Of a stretch of DNA of 64,000 bases, positions 1-13,835 are shown in pieces. The position numbers and the translations under genes are program-made. Within the stretch, counting starts at the first letter, position 1, and each line of letters starts with the position of its first letter. The DNA comes from Iris pallida (taxonomy: Eukaryota > Streptophyta > Magnoliopsida > Asparagales > Iridaceae): NCBI GenBank assembly GCA_029216955.1, contig JANAVB010023996.1, positions 16,978,142 to 17,042,141 of the forward strand, in the 5' to 3' direction. Below the pieces are notes generated by a model. That model was not told the DNA's origin. It did not search any database and worked only from the letters and a program-made list of their open reading frames with translations.

Positions 1-549
1 AAACCCATGGTCAACCGAAAACACAACAACTCAGATCTGGAAGAAACAAGCCAAAGAAATCAAAAATGCTAAGTAGTAAACTCTCTCAGGATCATGAGAG
101 GAAGAATAATGAACCATAAAAATGGTTCTCCCAGCAAGAAGCAAGATTGCACTTGTCTGCTGTTGGTTGGTAGGTGGAGAAGTGATGAAAGGAAGAAGAA
201 GAAGTAATGGTGAAGAATGAGAGTTATAAAGAGAGAGAAGGAGATGGGGCTTTAAATATGGAAGGGGTGGTAGGTGGGGTTGTGGGTTCGGTTCATGAGA
301 ACCACCATGAACCCGAGAAGACCAACCTAAGACGAACCAAAAAGCAAGCCTAAAAAGCAGAGAATAACAGGAGGAATAAAATGCAGATAATAAAATTACA
401 GGAAATTAATTGCAGGAAATAAAATGCAGATAATTAATTAACATGAAATTAAAGGAATTCAAATACAGAATAGTACATGATAAATACTAAATAAATATAC
501 ATAAGTTGTACATGTATGAAAATACGCATTCTGGGAACGGGGAGTGACA
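1..549 (-). repeat. Element A, LTR 1 (partial, 3' LTR of copy 1)
   Basis: This is the promoter-proximal end of the LTR, ending on the plus strand with GGGAACGGGGAGTGACA. It aligns base for base with 8095-8643 and 16132-16678. The rest of this LTR lies left of the window. A TATA-like sequence (TATTTAAAG on the minus strand, near 251-259) lies about 290 bp from the LTR edge. Confidence 0.9.
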
Positions 550-563
550 TCTCTACCCACCTT
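550..563 (-). other. Polypurine tract, element A copy 1
   Basis: On the minus strand AAGGTGGGTAGAGA lies directly before the TGTCAC start of the 3' LTR. It is preceded by a palindrome-like AATTTCG-AGGA-CGAAATT motif, partly mutated here. The same arrangement occurs in copy 2 and in element B. Confidence 0.7.
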
Positions 564-718
564 AGAAAAATTTCGTCCTCAAAATTTCAAATCCAAGCAG
601 GTAGAAATATCGGAGCTAAACTAATACAAGCAATTCTAGTGAGCAAGCAATCATGTTTTACCATATCAAAAGCAAGTATTATATATGTTAATTCATCAAT
701 CCATGATATCAAGTAGCT

Positions 719-3700
719 CTACCCATAAGGTGATAAGCATGAAGAATCAGGACAATCAAGGTACACAGAAAGAGATATACCTTGTGAGTCAAACAGGTGT
801 GGATACCGTGATCGGATATCATCCTCACGTTCCCACGTTGACTCTCCCAAAGAGTGATGACCCCAAGCAACACGGACAAGACTAATTGTTCGGTTCTTAA
901 GTATCTTCTCTCTTCGGTCCAAAATGGACACAGGTTGTTCCTCGTAAGACAGGTTGGTACCAACAACCAGCTCAGAATGATCGAGGACATGGCTTGGGTT
1001 CGATACATACCTACGTAATTGAGATACATGAAACACGTCATTCACCTCTCGTAACGAAGGTGGGAGGGATAAACGATAAGCAACATTGCCTACCCGATCA
1101 AGGATAACAAATGGGCCCACGTACCGCGAACTCAATTTCCCACGAACGCCAAATCTAATGACCCCACGAGTAGGTGAGATCCGCAAGAATACGTGGTCCC
1201 CAATAGAGAACTCTAACGGCCTACGATGCTGGTCTGCCAAATGACGATGCCGGTCCTGCGTAACTCGAAGTCGCTCTCTAATTCCCTTAACCACTTCAAC
1301 TGTCTGGACAATCATTTCCGGGCCTAACATCTTCCTCTTCCCGATATTATCCTATGCAAGCGGTGACCTGCACTTCTTACCATATAGTGCTTCGAATGGC
1401 GCCATCTGGATACTGGCTTGATAACTATTGTTGTATGAGAACTCGACTAAGTGCAGGTGACTCTCCCAAGACCCTCCAAAATTTAGAGTGCAAGCTCGTA
1501 ACATATCTTCTAAAGTCTGAATCGTTCTTTCTGATTGCCCGTCCGTCTGTGGATGGTAAGCCGTGCTAAATCTTAACTTGGTACCCAGACTATGATGTAA
1601 GCTTTTCCAAAAATATGATGTAAAGCGGGTATCTCGATCCGACACAATACTGACAGGGACTCCATGCTGCCTGACTATCTGTTGCATATACAACTCTGCC
1701 AACTTTTCTACAGATTGTCCTACTCTGAAAGGAAGAAAGTGTGCTACCTTCGTAAGTCGGTCCACTATTACCCAAATAGCGTCCTTACCACTTGGTGATC
1801 TCGATAAATCGGTCACAAAGTCCATTGTAATATGCTTCCATTTCCATTCCGGGATAGGAAGCGATTGCAATAACCCAGCTGGCCTCTGTTGTTCTGCCTT
1901 CACTTGCTGACATACCAAGCAACGGAAAACAAATCTAGCTATCTCCCTCTTTATTCCGTTCCACCAGAAATGCTGCTTGATATCTTGGTACATCTTGGTC
2001 CCTCCAGGATGAATAGAATACTGAGAACTGTGAGCTTCTGCCATAACCTCATGTCTGATATATCCACTAGGCACACATAGACATGATCCAAACCTAACTG
2101 TACCATCTTCAGGAATTCTCATCTCCTTCCTGAGCCCTGATTCACATTCTGCCCTAAGCTTCTGAATCCTTGGGTCTTGTGCCTGAGCTGCCTTGATCCT
2201 GCCTACCAAGTCGGATTGAACTTGCAGACTTGTTAGAACTCCTACATCACTAGGAAGTATAACTTCGACGCCCATCTCCTGAAGGTCTTCTAAGATATGC
2301 TTCTGTGTTGTCAACATAAATGCGCCGCCTCTCCTGCTAAGAGCGTCTGCTACTACATTAGCCTTGCCTGGATGATACTGAAGCTCCACGTCATAATCCT
2401 TAATCAACTCCAGCCATCTTCTCTGCCTCATGTTCAGCTCCTTCTGGGTAAAGATGTACTTCAGACAATTATGGTCTGTGTACATGTCCACTCGGTCACT
2501 ATATAAGTAATGCCTCCATAGCTTCAGAGCAAACACTACTGCCGCTAACTCCAAATCATGAGTTGGGTAATTCTTCTCATGGTCCCGAAGCTGCCTAGAT
2601 GCATATGCTATCACCTTCCCATGTTGCATAAGGACACATCCAAGTCCTTTACCTGACGCATCACAATATACTGTAAAGCCTCCGGGTCCAACTGGCAATG
2701 TAAGAATAGGTGCTGATATCAACTTCTGCTTCAAAGTCTCGAATGATGCCTGACATTCTGCCGACCAAACGAATGGTACATCCTTCCGGGTCAAGCGGGT
2801 CATGGGTGCTGAAAGCCTTGCAAAGTCTGACACAAACCTTCTGTAATATCCTGCCAATCCCAAGAAACTCTGCACATCTGCTACGGTCTTGGGTACTGGC
2901 CAACTTTCTACTGCTTCTATCTTCTTGGGATCTACTGCTACTCCGGCTCCTGATATGATATGACCCAAAAATAAAATATGATCCGACCAAAACTCACACT
3001 TGCTAAGCTTGGCATACAACTGGTTCTCTCTCAGAACCTGTAACACTTTCCTGAGGTGGTCTTCATGCTCCTCTTCACTAGCAGAGTATACGAGTATGTC
3101 ATCAAAAAATACAACGACAAACTGGTCTAAGTATGGCATAAAGATGCGATTCATCAAATCCATGAATATTGCTGGAGCATTGGTCAAACCAAACGGCATT
3201 ACTAAGAATTCATAATGCTCATACTTTGACCTGAATGCTGTCTTGGGAATATCCTCCTTTCGGACCCTCACCTGATGGTACCCTGAACGAAGATCTATCT
3301 TGGAGAAAACTCTAGCCTTGCTCAACTGATCAAATAAGTCGTCGATCCTGGGTAATGGGTACTTGTTCTTTACTGTTGCTGCGTTAAGCTTCCTGTAGTC
3401 AATGCACAATCTGGATGACCCATCCTTCTTCCCCACAAGTACCACTGGTGCTGCCCACGGCGATATGCTAGCTTGGATGAACTTCTTCTCCTTCAGTTCC
3501 TCTATGTGCTGATATACCTTGGCCTGCTCTGAATCCGCCATTCTGTAAACTCGATCTGATATCGGTTTAGTTCCTGGTGCCAATTCTATACTGAACTCAA
3601 TATCTCTGACCGATGGTAGACCTGGAAGTTCTTCAGAAAATACGTCTAGAAACTCTTCAACTACCTTCGAAATCTGAACTTCTTCTATTGCCGTTACTAC

Positions 3701-5620
3701 TCCCTGCTCTCGTTGAGTTGCCTCTGATCTGACTAAGGTAAACCGCTTCATGCCTGGAATATCAAAAGATACACTCCCTCTACGACAATCTATAGTCGTA
3801 TGACTGTCTTTCGGCCAGTCCATGCCTAAGATAACGTCGAAATTTCTAACAGGAAATTCTATCAACCGAGCGGGTAAGGAATGCCCGCAAACTATAACGC
3901 TACATGCTAAAATAACTCTACTAACTCCTACGAGCCCATTACCAGTGAGTATATTCAACCTTCCTGGCAATGCCTCGAACTCCATTCCTAGCCGTGTCGC
4001 AAATTGAGCAGATATAAATGAATGGGATGCTCCCGAATCAAACAATGCTACTGCGGGATATGAGGCGACGAGAATGTTACCTGCCACAACATCTCCCGAT
4101 GCCAATACCTCCTCCAAGGACAGAGTGAATGCTTGCCCTCGACCTCCTTGCTGGTTTCCATGCTGCGGCCTAACCTGATGTTGTTGCTGGCCCCTTCCTT
4201 GATGATGCTGGGGTGGTCTATGCTGGTGTTGCTGTATCGGCGGCCCCTGCTGCTGAAACATCTGAGCCTGCGGTACTAACGGACGCTGTGCCAACGGCCT
4301 TACTGCCACCGCTGGTCCTCGATACTGGCCTGCCCCTGGTGCTGGCAGAGCAGGGAACTGCTGTCCAGGTCCTTCTGACCTCGAATTTATGGGACATGTA
4401 GAAACCCGATGGTCTGGATTTCCACATATCAAACACAGTCCACTCAATGTCCGACACACATCTCTAGTGTGCCCTATCTTTCCGCAATAAGGGCAGCCCG
4501 TCGGAGGTTGCTGGTTCTTCCTCTGATGCTGTTGTTGCTGCCTGGGTGGTGCCGGTCCTCGTATCGCCACATCGTGGATACGAATGCCAGCGGATGGTGC
4601 TGTTGTTCGGGGCGCTGCTCCCCCTCCGCCTTCAATCTGACTGTGTGATCTCTTCTGACCCCCAGTCCTTGTCGCAAGCCTCTGAATGGTGATCTCATGC
4701 CTTCGAGTTGCCGTCAATACTTCATCAAAAGTTTGGTAATTGTGCCCCTCTATCAATTGCAAGAGTTCAAGATGAAACCCTTGCTGAAACCTCATGGCCC
4801 TCTGGCTCTCTGTTGCTACCATCTCTGGGGCGAATCTACTCAATCTGCAGAACTCTGCTGCATAAGCATCTACAGTCTTGCCAGCCTGCCTGAGGCTGAT
4901 AAACTTCTGTTGTAGCTCAAACCGTGCCACAACTCTATAGTACTTCGTCTTGAATCTTGTAGTGAAATCGTCCCAAGCCACAGGACGTCTGATGCCCACT
5001 TCTTCTGATTCCTACCAATCACGTGCGAGATCCTGAAGTAACAACTTTACTAGATCCACACGTTCTTCTGTCGGTACCTTAGCTGCTGTCAGAATAGCCT
5101 CCATATCCTTAAGCCATGCATCTGCTGATATGGCATCCTCCGTGCCCTCAAAACGGTGGGGGTTGTACTTACAAAACCTGGCTGATGCCCCTGAATCTGG
5201 CCTCGCCCCTCTTTCCAATACCGTCTGCAATCCTTGGTTGAGCAACACATTCTGCTCTTGTAGCTGAGTGTGCATGCGTTGCTGGGCCAACATCTGATGT
5301 TGCTGAGTGGCCATCATTCCTCTCATGATCTCCAGAAGGGCTGGTGTGTCCACTTGGGTAGGTGGAACTGTTGGTGGTGGTGGAACATCCGGATACTGCG
5401 ATCCAGCTGCTGGTTCCACTATCACTTCTTCTTGAATGGTCTCCTGAGGTGAGACTGGCCCTTGTTGCTGACCAACCTGGTCAGGTTGCCCATGTTGCCC
5501 TTGTTGTTGTTGCCCAGCTCTGACTGATACGGACGAAGTACCCCTAAGAAAAGGGACAAGAGAACAATCAAACAACCGGACATGAAGGATCAATGAAGTC
5601 AAAGGATACCGGAATGTCAA
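719..5620 (-). pseudogene. gag-pol polyprotein, element A copy 1 (two nonsense codons)
   Basis: One frame of about 1,630 codons covers Gag and Pol. In order it has a Q-rich Gag N-terminus, a Gag capsid region, two CCHC-type knuckles ([14 protein letters not shown] and [14 protein letters not shown]), a protease with FDSGASHSF, a reverse transcriptase with FFDDILVYS (position two differs from the usual FIDD), RNase H (YCDASGKG), an HHCC-DDE integrase ([21 protein letters not shown]) and a C-terminal chromodomain-like segment (RVAWGHHSLGESTWE). It is broken by only two stops, at 5012-5014 and 1352-1354. Both stand where copy 2 has tryptophan (TGG to TAG). There is no frameshift. No ATG begins the frame: the first codon of the open stretch is TTG, and a pyrimidine tract ending in TTAG lies before GGTACTTCG near 5543, so the Gag start may depend on a spliced leader. 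Not functional as it stands. Confidence 0.9.
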
Positions 5621-5714
5621 GCAAGGGTTGAGAATAACGAATCATGAGATCAAGGGGGAAACATGTGTGATTGAGACATACTATAAATCAAAACACCCCA
5701 CAAGTCTGAAATCA

Positions 5715-5732
5715 GACCTGCATGGGCCACTA
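5715..5732 (-). other. Primer-binding site, element A copy 1 (tRNA-Ile type)
   Basis: The minus strand reads TAGTGGCCCATGCAGGTC, nine bases inside the 5' LTR. Apart from one base it equals TGGTGGCCCATGCAGGTC, the complement of the 3' end of plant tRNA-Ile(AAU) including CCA, as I recall that tRNA. The same site occurs in A copy 2, B, C and D. Confidence 0.7.
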
Positions 5733-5741
5733 CTAAAAACT

Positions 5742-8643
5742 TATCACGCCCCAGAACCAGAATACTGGAGAGCGGGAGAATGACTCAGCCAGCTACATAT
5801 TATGGGTAGAAAAATACCGTATAATACGATCAATGCTGTCTAACCAGACGAGGGGGTGTATACTACATGAAAGTCTTACTATGGTCACTTCATATCTATT
5901 GTCTCAATCGTCAAACAAGAAACAGTAATAGAGAACATGTAAGATAAAGCAGTAAGGCGTCCCAAACGCTCAGTCAAAATGTTCTTGAGATCTGGCTTTA
6001 CAAAATATAGCCAGATAATGTAGCAAAAATATACACAATTATTATCAGCTGCAGTCTGACTTAGTTACAATTATGCAAAAGTAAGTACAAGATAATCCGA
6101 CTAACATGTCGGTGCCAAACGGCTAAGTATAAAGTAAATAACAAAACGAGTGGTGAAGTAAGGAAACCACTCGAGTCCTCCTGCGATCATTCCCCTAGTA
6201 TTGACCATCTTGGAGGTAGAAGTAAGCTGAGTCCTCGGAAACCAGCTCTAAATCTGGCCATGCAAAACCAGAGAGGTTAGCTCTAATAACAAGTACCACA
6301 AGGAAGGACGATATGAAGGATTAAACCAGTAAATAAGAGAATATAATAATAGATCTCTGCTTTCCACTAGGATTCACATAACATCACGACACTTCGAACC
6401 AACCTCCCAACCAAACAAGGACAGAAGTTGGCCCGTCATGTCCTGACATTCTGATCATTTCAGTTAGGCAACAGAGTAGCTACAGTACACAAACAAATCA
6501 TCTTGAATGGCCAATCAACTCCTACGGCTTGCTATTGTGAGTCCCAAGTTATCCTGGAATTTACGCAAATAGGGATTCCTCAGTTCTTACTATGCGCGAG
6601 CAAGGCTAGTCTATCCAGTCAATCAATTGCGCCAATCATGTAATTAGACGAGTCCCAGCGGGACGTCCGCCGTTAATATACCATGTACAATTAATAATAT
6701 AAGCAGATACCGTTCCTTGCCCGTGTGACAGATTTACAGTATCTGTGGGAACCAGCCGGCCTGTCGGGCACTACTAGTCCCAAGAGGGCTGCCATGTAAG
6801 AACTCGGGAATCTATTCTCTCCATGCCATCATTATTTTATTTAACTTAATAGTCCCTACGTTGAGTGAAATCCCATGCCATGGATCATGGTCATTCAAAT
6901 GAGTACTTTCGTACGGGGTACGATATGCGCAACTCTACAACGATACCTGTGCGGCTAGGTTGTAGGTCTTACATAGCGTAATGCAACAATCAAATCTAAC
7001 CACGGAGAAATCATGCCTTGACCATAAAGTACACATGCTGCTTCTGTAAAATAAATAAATAAATAAATAAGTAAATAAATAATTTGAAGCCTGCATGTGC
7101 CTGTATGCCAATATTTGGGATCGGCTAATCGATTACAATAGTTCATTACATAAACGTGTCTCATTCATTCAATTCAATAAGACGACTAGCCAGTCTCTTA
7201 GTTCCAACTAGGAACGCATGATGAATTTTAGTCAAGAGAACCATTATTATCAATGGTGACAAGGCATGAAAGTCAAATAGTATTCAGTGGAGTCGAGTCT
7301 ACGACTCTCAGGGTTAAGTTCCAGTCATACTGGGTATCCATGGATCAATCAGGACACAAGGCGCATTCCACATAACAATCTGTATTAACAATATTAACAT
7401 ATCATGATTTTATCAAGTTCATGCCAAAAGGCGTAAGGATTTAACAGAAGAATTATCATGCCATCATTAAATAAATAATTTATAGAACAAATAGAAACAC
7501 CCAGGTCAAGAAGTCACGCCAACAAGTCTATGCTAAGGCCAGCAAGTCACGCCAAGTCTAGTAGGAGTGAGCGTGAAAAGTGGTTCACGTTGGCACGCAC
7601 AGCGTGAGCGTGAAGGGAAATTCACGCACGCACAGCGGGAGCGTGAAACAGTAATTCACGCACTCATAACGTGAGCGTGAAAAGTGAGCGTGTAAAATGA
7701 TAAGAAATTCACGCACGCACGCAAAGATGTGTGCGTGACTAAAAATTCATGCACTCATGCAAAGATGTGTGCGTGACTAAAAATTCACGCACTCATGCAA
7801 AGATGTGTGCGTGACTAAAAATTCACGCACTCATGCAAAGATGTGAACGTGACTCAAAATTCATGCTAACACGTAAGAACGTGAGCGTGACTAAAAATAC
7901 ACGCAGACACGTAAGAACGTGAGCGTGACTAAAAATACACGCAGACACGTAAGAACGTGAGCGTGACTAAAAATACACGCAGACACGTAAGAACGTGAGC
8001 GTGACTCAGGAACCTTCGTCCCAAGCCAGAAATGAAGTTCCCATGGTTCAGAACCCATGGACAACCGAGAATACACGCCAGGTTGGGAGATCAAAACCCA
8101 TGGTCAACCGAAAACACAACAACTCAGATCTGGAAGAAACAAGCCAAAGAAATCAAAAATGCTAAGTAGTAAACTCTCTCAGGATCATGAGAGGAAGAAT
8201 AATGAACCATAAAAATGGTTCTTCCAGCAAGAAGCAAGATTGCACTTGCCTGCTGTTGGTTGGTAGGTGGAGAAGTGATGAGAGGAAGAAGAAGAAGTAA
8301 TGGTGAAGAATGAGAGTTATGAAGAGAGAGAAGGAGATGGGGCTTTAAATATTGAAGGGGTGGTAGGTGGGGTTTGTGGGTTCGGTTCATGAGAACCACC
8401 ATGAACCCGAGAAGACCAACCTAAGCCGAACCAAAAAGCAAGACTAAAAAGCAGAGAATAACAGCAGGAATAAAATGCAGATAATAAAATTATAGAAAAT
8501 TAATTGCAGGAAATAAAATACAGATAATTAATTAACATAAAATTAAAGGAATTCAAATATAGAATAGTACATGATAAATACTAAATAAATATACATAAGT
8601 TGTACATGTATGAAAATACGTATTCTGGGAACGGGGAGTGACA
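5742..8643 (-). repeat. Element A, LTR 2 (shared middle LTR, 2.9 kb)
   Basis: It serves as 5' LTR of copy 1 and 3' LTR of copy 2. Its 3' terminus in element orientation is TGATA instead of TGACA (one base changed). It contains a (AAAT)n run near 7050 and a tandem array of 38-bp units at about 7567-8006. A TATA-like TATTTAAAG (minus) lies near 8344-8352. No genes; small open frames here are chance. Confidence 0.9.
7567..8006. repeat. 38-bp tandem array inside LTR 2 of element A
   Basis: About eight units with period 38 bp, each carrying a GTGACTAAAAAT-type core followed by ACGCA and ACGTGAGC-like blocks. The left part is degenerate and the last three units are nearly identical. Two unit subtypes (CATGCAAAGATGTGTGC and CACGTAAGAACGTGAGC) are adjacent. 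The equivalent array in LTR 3 has fewer units, so copy number is changing. Confidence 0.85.
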
Positions 8644-8657
8644 TCTCTACCCACCTT
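8644..8657 (-). other. Polypurine tract, element A copy 2
   Basis: AAGGTGGGTAGAGA on the minus strand lies immediately before LTR 2. The upstream palindrome AATTTCG-AGGA-CGAAATT is intact here (near 8664-8682). Confidence 0.7.
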
Positions 8658-8812
8658 AGAAAAATTTCGTCCTCGAAATTTCAAATCCAAGCAGGTAGAA
8701 ATATCGGAGCTAAACTAATACAAGCAATTCTAGTGAGCAAGCAATCATGTTTTACCATATCAAAAGCAAGTATTATATATGTAAATTCATCAATCCATGA
8801 TATCAAGTAGCT

Positions 8813-11800
8813 CTACCCATAAGGTGATAAGCATGAAGAATCAGGACAATCAAGGTACACAGAAAGAGATATACCTTGTGAGTCAAACAGGTGTGGATAC
8901 CGTGATCGGATATCATCCTCACGTTCCCACGTTGACTCTCCCAAAAAGTGATGACCCCAAGCAACACGGACAAGACTAATTGTTCGGTTCTTAAGTATCT
9001 TCTCTCTTCGGTCCAAAATGGACACAGGTTGTTCCTCGTAAGACAGGTTGGTACCAACAACCATCTCAGAATGATCGAGGACATGGCTTGGGTCCGATAC
9101 ATACCTACGTAATTGAGATACATGAAACACGTCATGCACCTCTCGTAACGAAGGTGGGAGAGATAAACGATAAGCAACATCGCCTACCCGATCAAGGATA
9201 ACAAATGGGCCCACGTACCGCGGACTCAATTTCCTGCGAACGCCAAATCTAATGACCCCACGAGTAGGTGAGATCCGCAAGAATACGTGGTCCCCAACAG
9301 AGAACTCTAACGGCCTACGATGTTGGTCTGCCCAATGACGATGTCGGTCCTGCGTAACTCGAAGTCGCTCTCTAATTCCCTTAACCACTTCAACTGTCTG
9401 GACAATCATTTTCAGGCCTAACATCTTCCTCTCCCCGATATCATCCCATGCAAGCGGTGACCTGCACTTCTTACCATATAGTGCTTCGAATGGCGCCATC
9501 TGGATACTGGCTTGATAACTATTGTTGTATGAGAACTCGACTAAGTACAGATGACTCTTCCAAGACCCTCCAAAATCTAGAGTGCAAGCTCGTAACATAT
9601 CTTCTAAAGTCTAAATCGTTCTTTCTGATTGTCCGTCCGTCTGTGGATGGTAAGCCGTACTAAATCTTAACTTGGTACCCAGACTATGATGTAAGCTCTT
9701 CCAGAAATGTGATATAAAGCGGGTATCTCGATCCGACACAATACTGACAGGGACTCTATGCTGCCTGACTATTTGTTGCATATACAACTATGCCAACTTT
9801 TCTGTAGATTGCCCTACTCTGAAAGGAAGAAAGTGTGCTACCTTCGTAAGTCGGTCCACTATTACCCAAATAGCGTCCTTACCACTTGGTGATCTCGGTA
9901 AACCGGTCACAAAGTCTATTATAATATGCTCCCATTTCCATTCCGGAATAGGAAGCGGTTGCAATAACCCAGATGGCCTCTGCTGTTCTGCCTTCACTTG
10001 CTGACATACCAAGCAACGGGAAACAAATCTAGCTATCTCCCTCTTCATCCCGTTCCACCAAAAATGCTGCTTGATATCTTGGTACATCTTGGTCCCTCCA
10101 GGATGAATAGAATACTGAGAACTGTGAGCTTCTGCCATAACCTCCTGTCTGATATCTCCACTAGGCACACATAGACGTGATCCAAACCTAAGTGTACCAT
10201 CTTCAGGAATTCTCATCTCCTTCCTGAGTCCTGATTCACATTATGCCCTAAGCTTCTGAATCCTTGGGTCTTGTGCCTGAGCTGCCTTGATCCTGCCTAC
10301 CAAGTCGGATTGAACTTGCAGCCTTGTTAGAACTCCTACATCACTAGGAAGTATAACTTCGACGCCCATCTCCTGAAGGTCTTCTAAGATATGCTTCTGT
10401 GTTGTCAACATAAATGCGCCGCCTCTCCTGCTAAGAGCGTCTGCTACTACATTAGCCTTGCCTGGATGATACTGAAGCTCCACGTCATAATCCTTAATCA
10501 ACTCCAGCCATCTTCTCTGCCTCATGTTCAGCTCCTTCTGAGTAAAGATGTACTTCAGACTATTATGGTCTGTGTACATGTCCACTCGGTCACCATATAA
10601 GTAATGCCTCCATAGCTTCAGAGCCAACACTACTGCCGCTAACTCCAAATCATGAGTTGGGTAATTATTCTCGTGGTCCCGAAGCTGCCTAGATGCATAT
10701 GCTATCACCTTCCCATGTTACATAAGGACACATCCAAGTCCTTTACCTGACGCATCACAATATACTGTAAAGCCTCTGGGTCCAACTGGCAATGTAAGAA
10801 TAGGTGCTGATATCAACTTCTGCTTCAAAGTCTCGAATGATGCCTGACATTCTGCTGACCAAACGAATGGTACATCCTTCCGGGTCAAGCGGGTCATGGA
10901 TGCTGAAAGCCTTGCAAAATCTGACACAAACCTTCTGTAATATCCTGCCAATCCCAAGAAACTCCGTACATTTGCTACGGTCTTGGATACTGGCCAACTT
11001 TCTACTGCTTCTATCTTCTTGGGATCTACTGCTACTCCGGCTCCTGATATGATGTGACCCAAAAATAAAATGTGATCCGACCAAAACTCACACTTGCTGA
11101 GCTTGGCATACAACTGGTTCTCTCTCAGAACCTGTAACACTTTCCTGAGGTGGTCTTCATGCTCCTCTTCACTAGCAGAGTATACGAGTATGTCGTCAAG
11201 AAACACAACGACAAACTGGTCTAAGTATGGCATAAAGATGCGATTCATCAAATCCATAAATATTGCTAGAGCATTGGTCAAACCAAACGGCATTACTAAG
11301 AATTCATAATGCCCATACTTCGACCTGAATGCTGTCTTGGGAATATCCTCCTTCCGGACCCTCACCTGATGGTACCCTGAACGAAGATCTATCTTGGAGA
11401 AAACTCTAGCCTTGCTCAACTGATCAAATAAGTCGTCGATCCTGGGTAATGGGTACTTGTTCTTTACTGTTGCCGCGTTAAGCTTTCTGTAGTTAATGCA
11501 CAATCTGGATGACCCATCCTTCTTCCCCACAAGTACCACTGGTGCTGCCCACGGCGATATGCTAGCTTGGATGAACTTCTTCTCCTTCAGTTCCTCTATG
11601 TGCTGATATACCTTGGCCTGTTCTGAATCCGCCATTCTGTAAACTCGATCTGATATCGGTTTAGTTCCTGGTGCCAATTATATACTGAACTCAATATCTC
11701 TGACCGGTGGTAGACCGGGAAGTTCTTCAGGAAATACGTCTAAAAACTCTTCAACTACCTTCGGAATCTGAACTTCTTTTATTGCCGTTACTACTCCATG

Positions 11801-13714
11801 CTCTCGTTGAGTTGCCTCTGATCTGACTAAGGTAAACCGCTTCATGCCTGGAATATCAAAAGATACACTCCCTCTACGACAATCTATTGTCGTATGACTG
11901 TCTTTCAGCCAGTCCATGCCTAAGATAATGTCAAAATTTCCAACAGAAAATTTTATCAACCGGGCGGGTAAGGAATGCCCGTAAACTACAACGCTACATG
12001 CTAAAATAACTCTACTAACTCCTACGAGTCCATTACCAGTGAGTATATTCAACCTTCCTGGGAATGCCTCAAACTCCATTCCTAGCCGTGTCGTAAATTG
12101 TGCAGATATAAATGAATGGGATGCTCCCGAATCAAACAATGCTACTGCGGGATATGAGGCGACGAGAATGTTACCTGCCACAACATCTCCCGATGCCAAT
12201 GCCTCCTCCAAGGACAGAGTGAATGCTTGCCCTCGACCTCCTTGCTGGTTTCCATGCTTGCGCCTAACCTGATGTTGTTGCTGGCCCTTTCCTTGATGAT
12301 GCTGGGGTGGTCTATGCTGGTGTTGCTGTATTGGCGGCCCCTGCTGCCAAAACATCTGAGCCTGCGGTACTAACGGACGCTGCGCCAATGGCCTTACTGC
12401 CACCGCTGGTCCTCGATACTGGCCTGTCCCTGGTGCTGGCAGAGCAGGGAACTACTGTCCTGGTCCTCCTGACCTCGAATTCATGGGACATGTGGTAACC
12501 CGATGGTCTGGATTTCCACATATCAAACACAGTCCATTCAATGTCCGACACACATCTCTAGTGTGCCCCATCTTCCCGCAATAAGTGCAGCCCGCCAGGG
12601 GTTGCTGGTTCTTCCTCTGATGCTGTTGCTGCTGCCTGGGTGGTGTTGGTCCTCGTATCGCCACATCGTGGATACGAATGCCAGCGGATGGTGTTGTTGT
12701 TCGGGGCGCTGCTCTCCCTCATCCTTCAATCTGACTATGTGATATCTTCTGACCCCCAGTCCTTGTCGCAAGCCTCTGAATGGTGATCTTATGCCTTCGA
12801 GTTGCCGTCAATACTTTATCAAAAGTTTGATAATTGTGCCCCTCTATCAATTGCAAGAGTTCAAGATGAAACCCTTGCTGAAACCTCATAGCCCTCTGGC
12901 TCTCTGTTGCTACCATCTCTGGGGCGAATCTACTCAATCTGCAGAACTCTGCTGCATAAGCATCAACAGTCTTGCCAGCCTGCCTGAGGCTGATAAACTT
13001 CTGTTGTAGCTCAAACCGTGCCACAACTCCATAGTACTTTGTCTTGAATCTTGTAGTGAAATCCTCCCAAGCCACAGGACGTCTGATGCCCACTTCCTCT
13101 GATTCCCACCAATCACGTGCGAGATCCTGAAGTAACAACTTCACTAGATCCACACGTTCTTCTGCCGGTACCTTAGCTGCTGTCAGAATAGCCTCCATAT
13201 CCTTAAGCCATGTATCTGCTGATATGGCATCCTCCGTGCCCTCAATACGGCGGGGGTTGTACTTGCAAAACCTGGCTGATGCCCCTGAATCTGGCCTCGC
13301 CCCTCTTTCCAATGCCGTCTGCAATCCTTGGTTGAGCAACACATTCTGCTCTTGTAGCTGAGTGTGCATGCGTTGCTGGGCCAACATCTGATGTTGCTGA
13401 GTGGCCATCATTCCTCTCATGATCTCCAGAAGGGCTGGTGTGTCCACTTGGGTAGGTGAAACTGTTGGTGGTGGTGGAACATCCGGATACTGCGATCCAG
13501 CTGCTGGTTCCACTATCACTTCTTCTTGAATAGTCTCCTGAGGTGAGACTGGCCCTTGTTGCTGACCAACCTGGTCAGGTTGTCCATGTTGCCCTTGTTG
13601 TTGCTGCCCAGCTCTGACCGATACGGACGAAGTACCCCTAAGAAAAGGGACAAGAGAACAATCAAACAACCGGACATGAAGGATCAATGAAGTCAAAGGA
13701 TACCGGAATGTCAA
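8813..13714 (-). pseudogene. gag-pol polyprotein, element A copy 2 (multiple nonsense codons)
   Basis: This has the same protein order as copy 1: Gag, CCHC knuckles (CTYCGKMGHTRDVC, where the second residue differs from copy 1), protease [11 protein letters not shown] with FLDDILVYS, RNase H, HHCC-DDE integrase and chromodomain-like tail. In-frame stops break it near 12716 (GGA to TGA), 12452 (CAG to TAG), 11678 (GAA to TAA), 10718 (CAA to TAA), 10241 (GAA to TAA), 9788 (GAG to TAG) and about 9612 (CAG to TAG). Unlike copy 1, several are G-to-T changes. The two sites that are stops in copy 1 are tryptophan here. The open stretch begins with TTG at 13714, not ATG. Not functional. Confidence 0.9.
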
Positions 13715-13808
13715 GCAAGGGTTGAAAATAACGAATCATGAGATCAAGGGGGAAACACGTGTGATTGAGACATACTATAAATCAAAACACCCCACAAGTC
13801 TGAAATCA

Positions 13809-13826
13809 GACCTGCATGGGCTACCA
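13809..13826 (-). other. Primer-binding site, element A copy 2 (tRNA-Ile type)
   Basis: The minus strand reads TGGTAGCCCATGCAGGTC, one mismatch to the proposed tRNA-Ile(AAU) complement, and begins nine bases from the LTR end. Confidence 0.7.
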
Positions 13827-13835
13827 CTAAAACCT

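Noticed and set aside
7020..7085. AAAT repeats in the LTR as a possible LINE or SINE tail
   Set aside because: The tract is in the same place in both complete A LTRs with only unit-number differences; no element body adjoins it.
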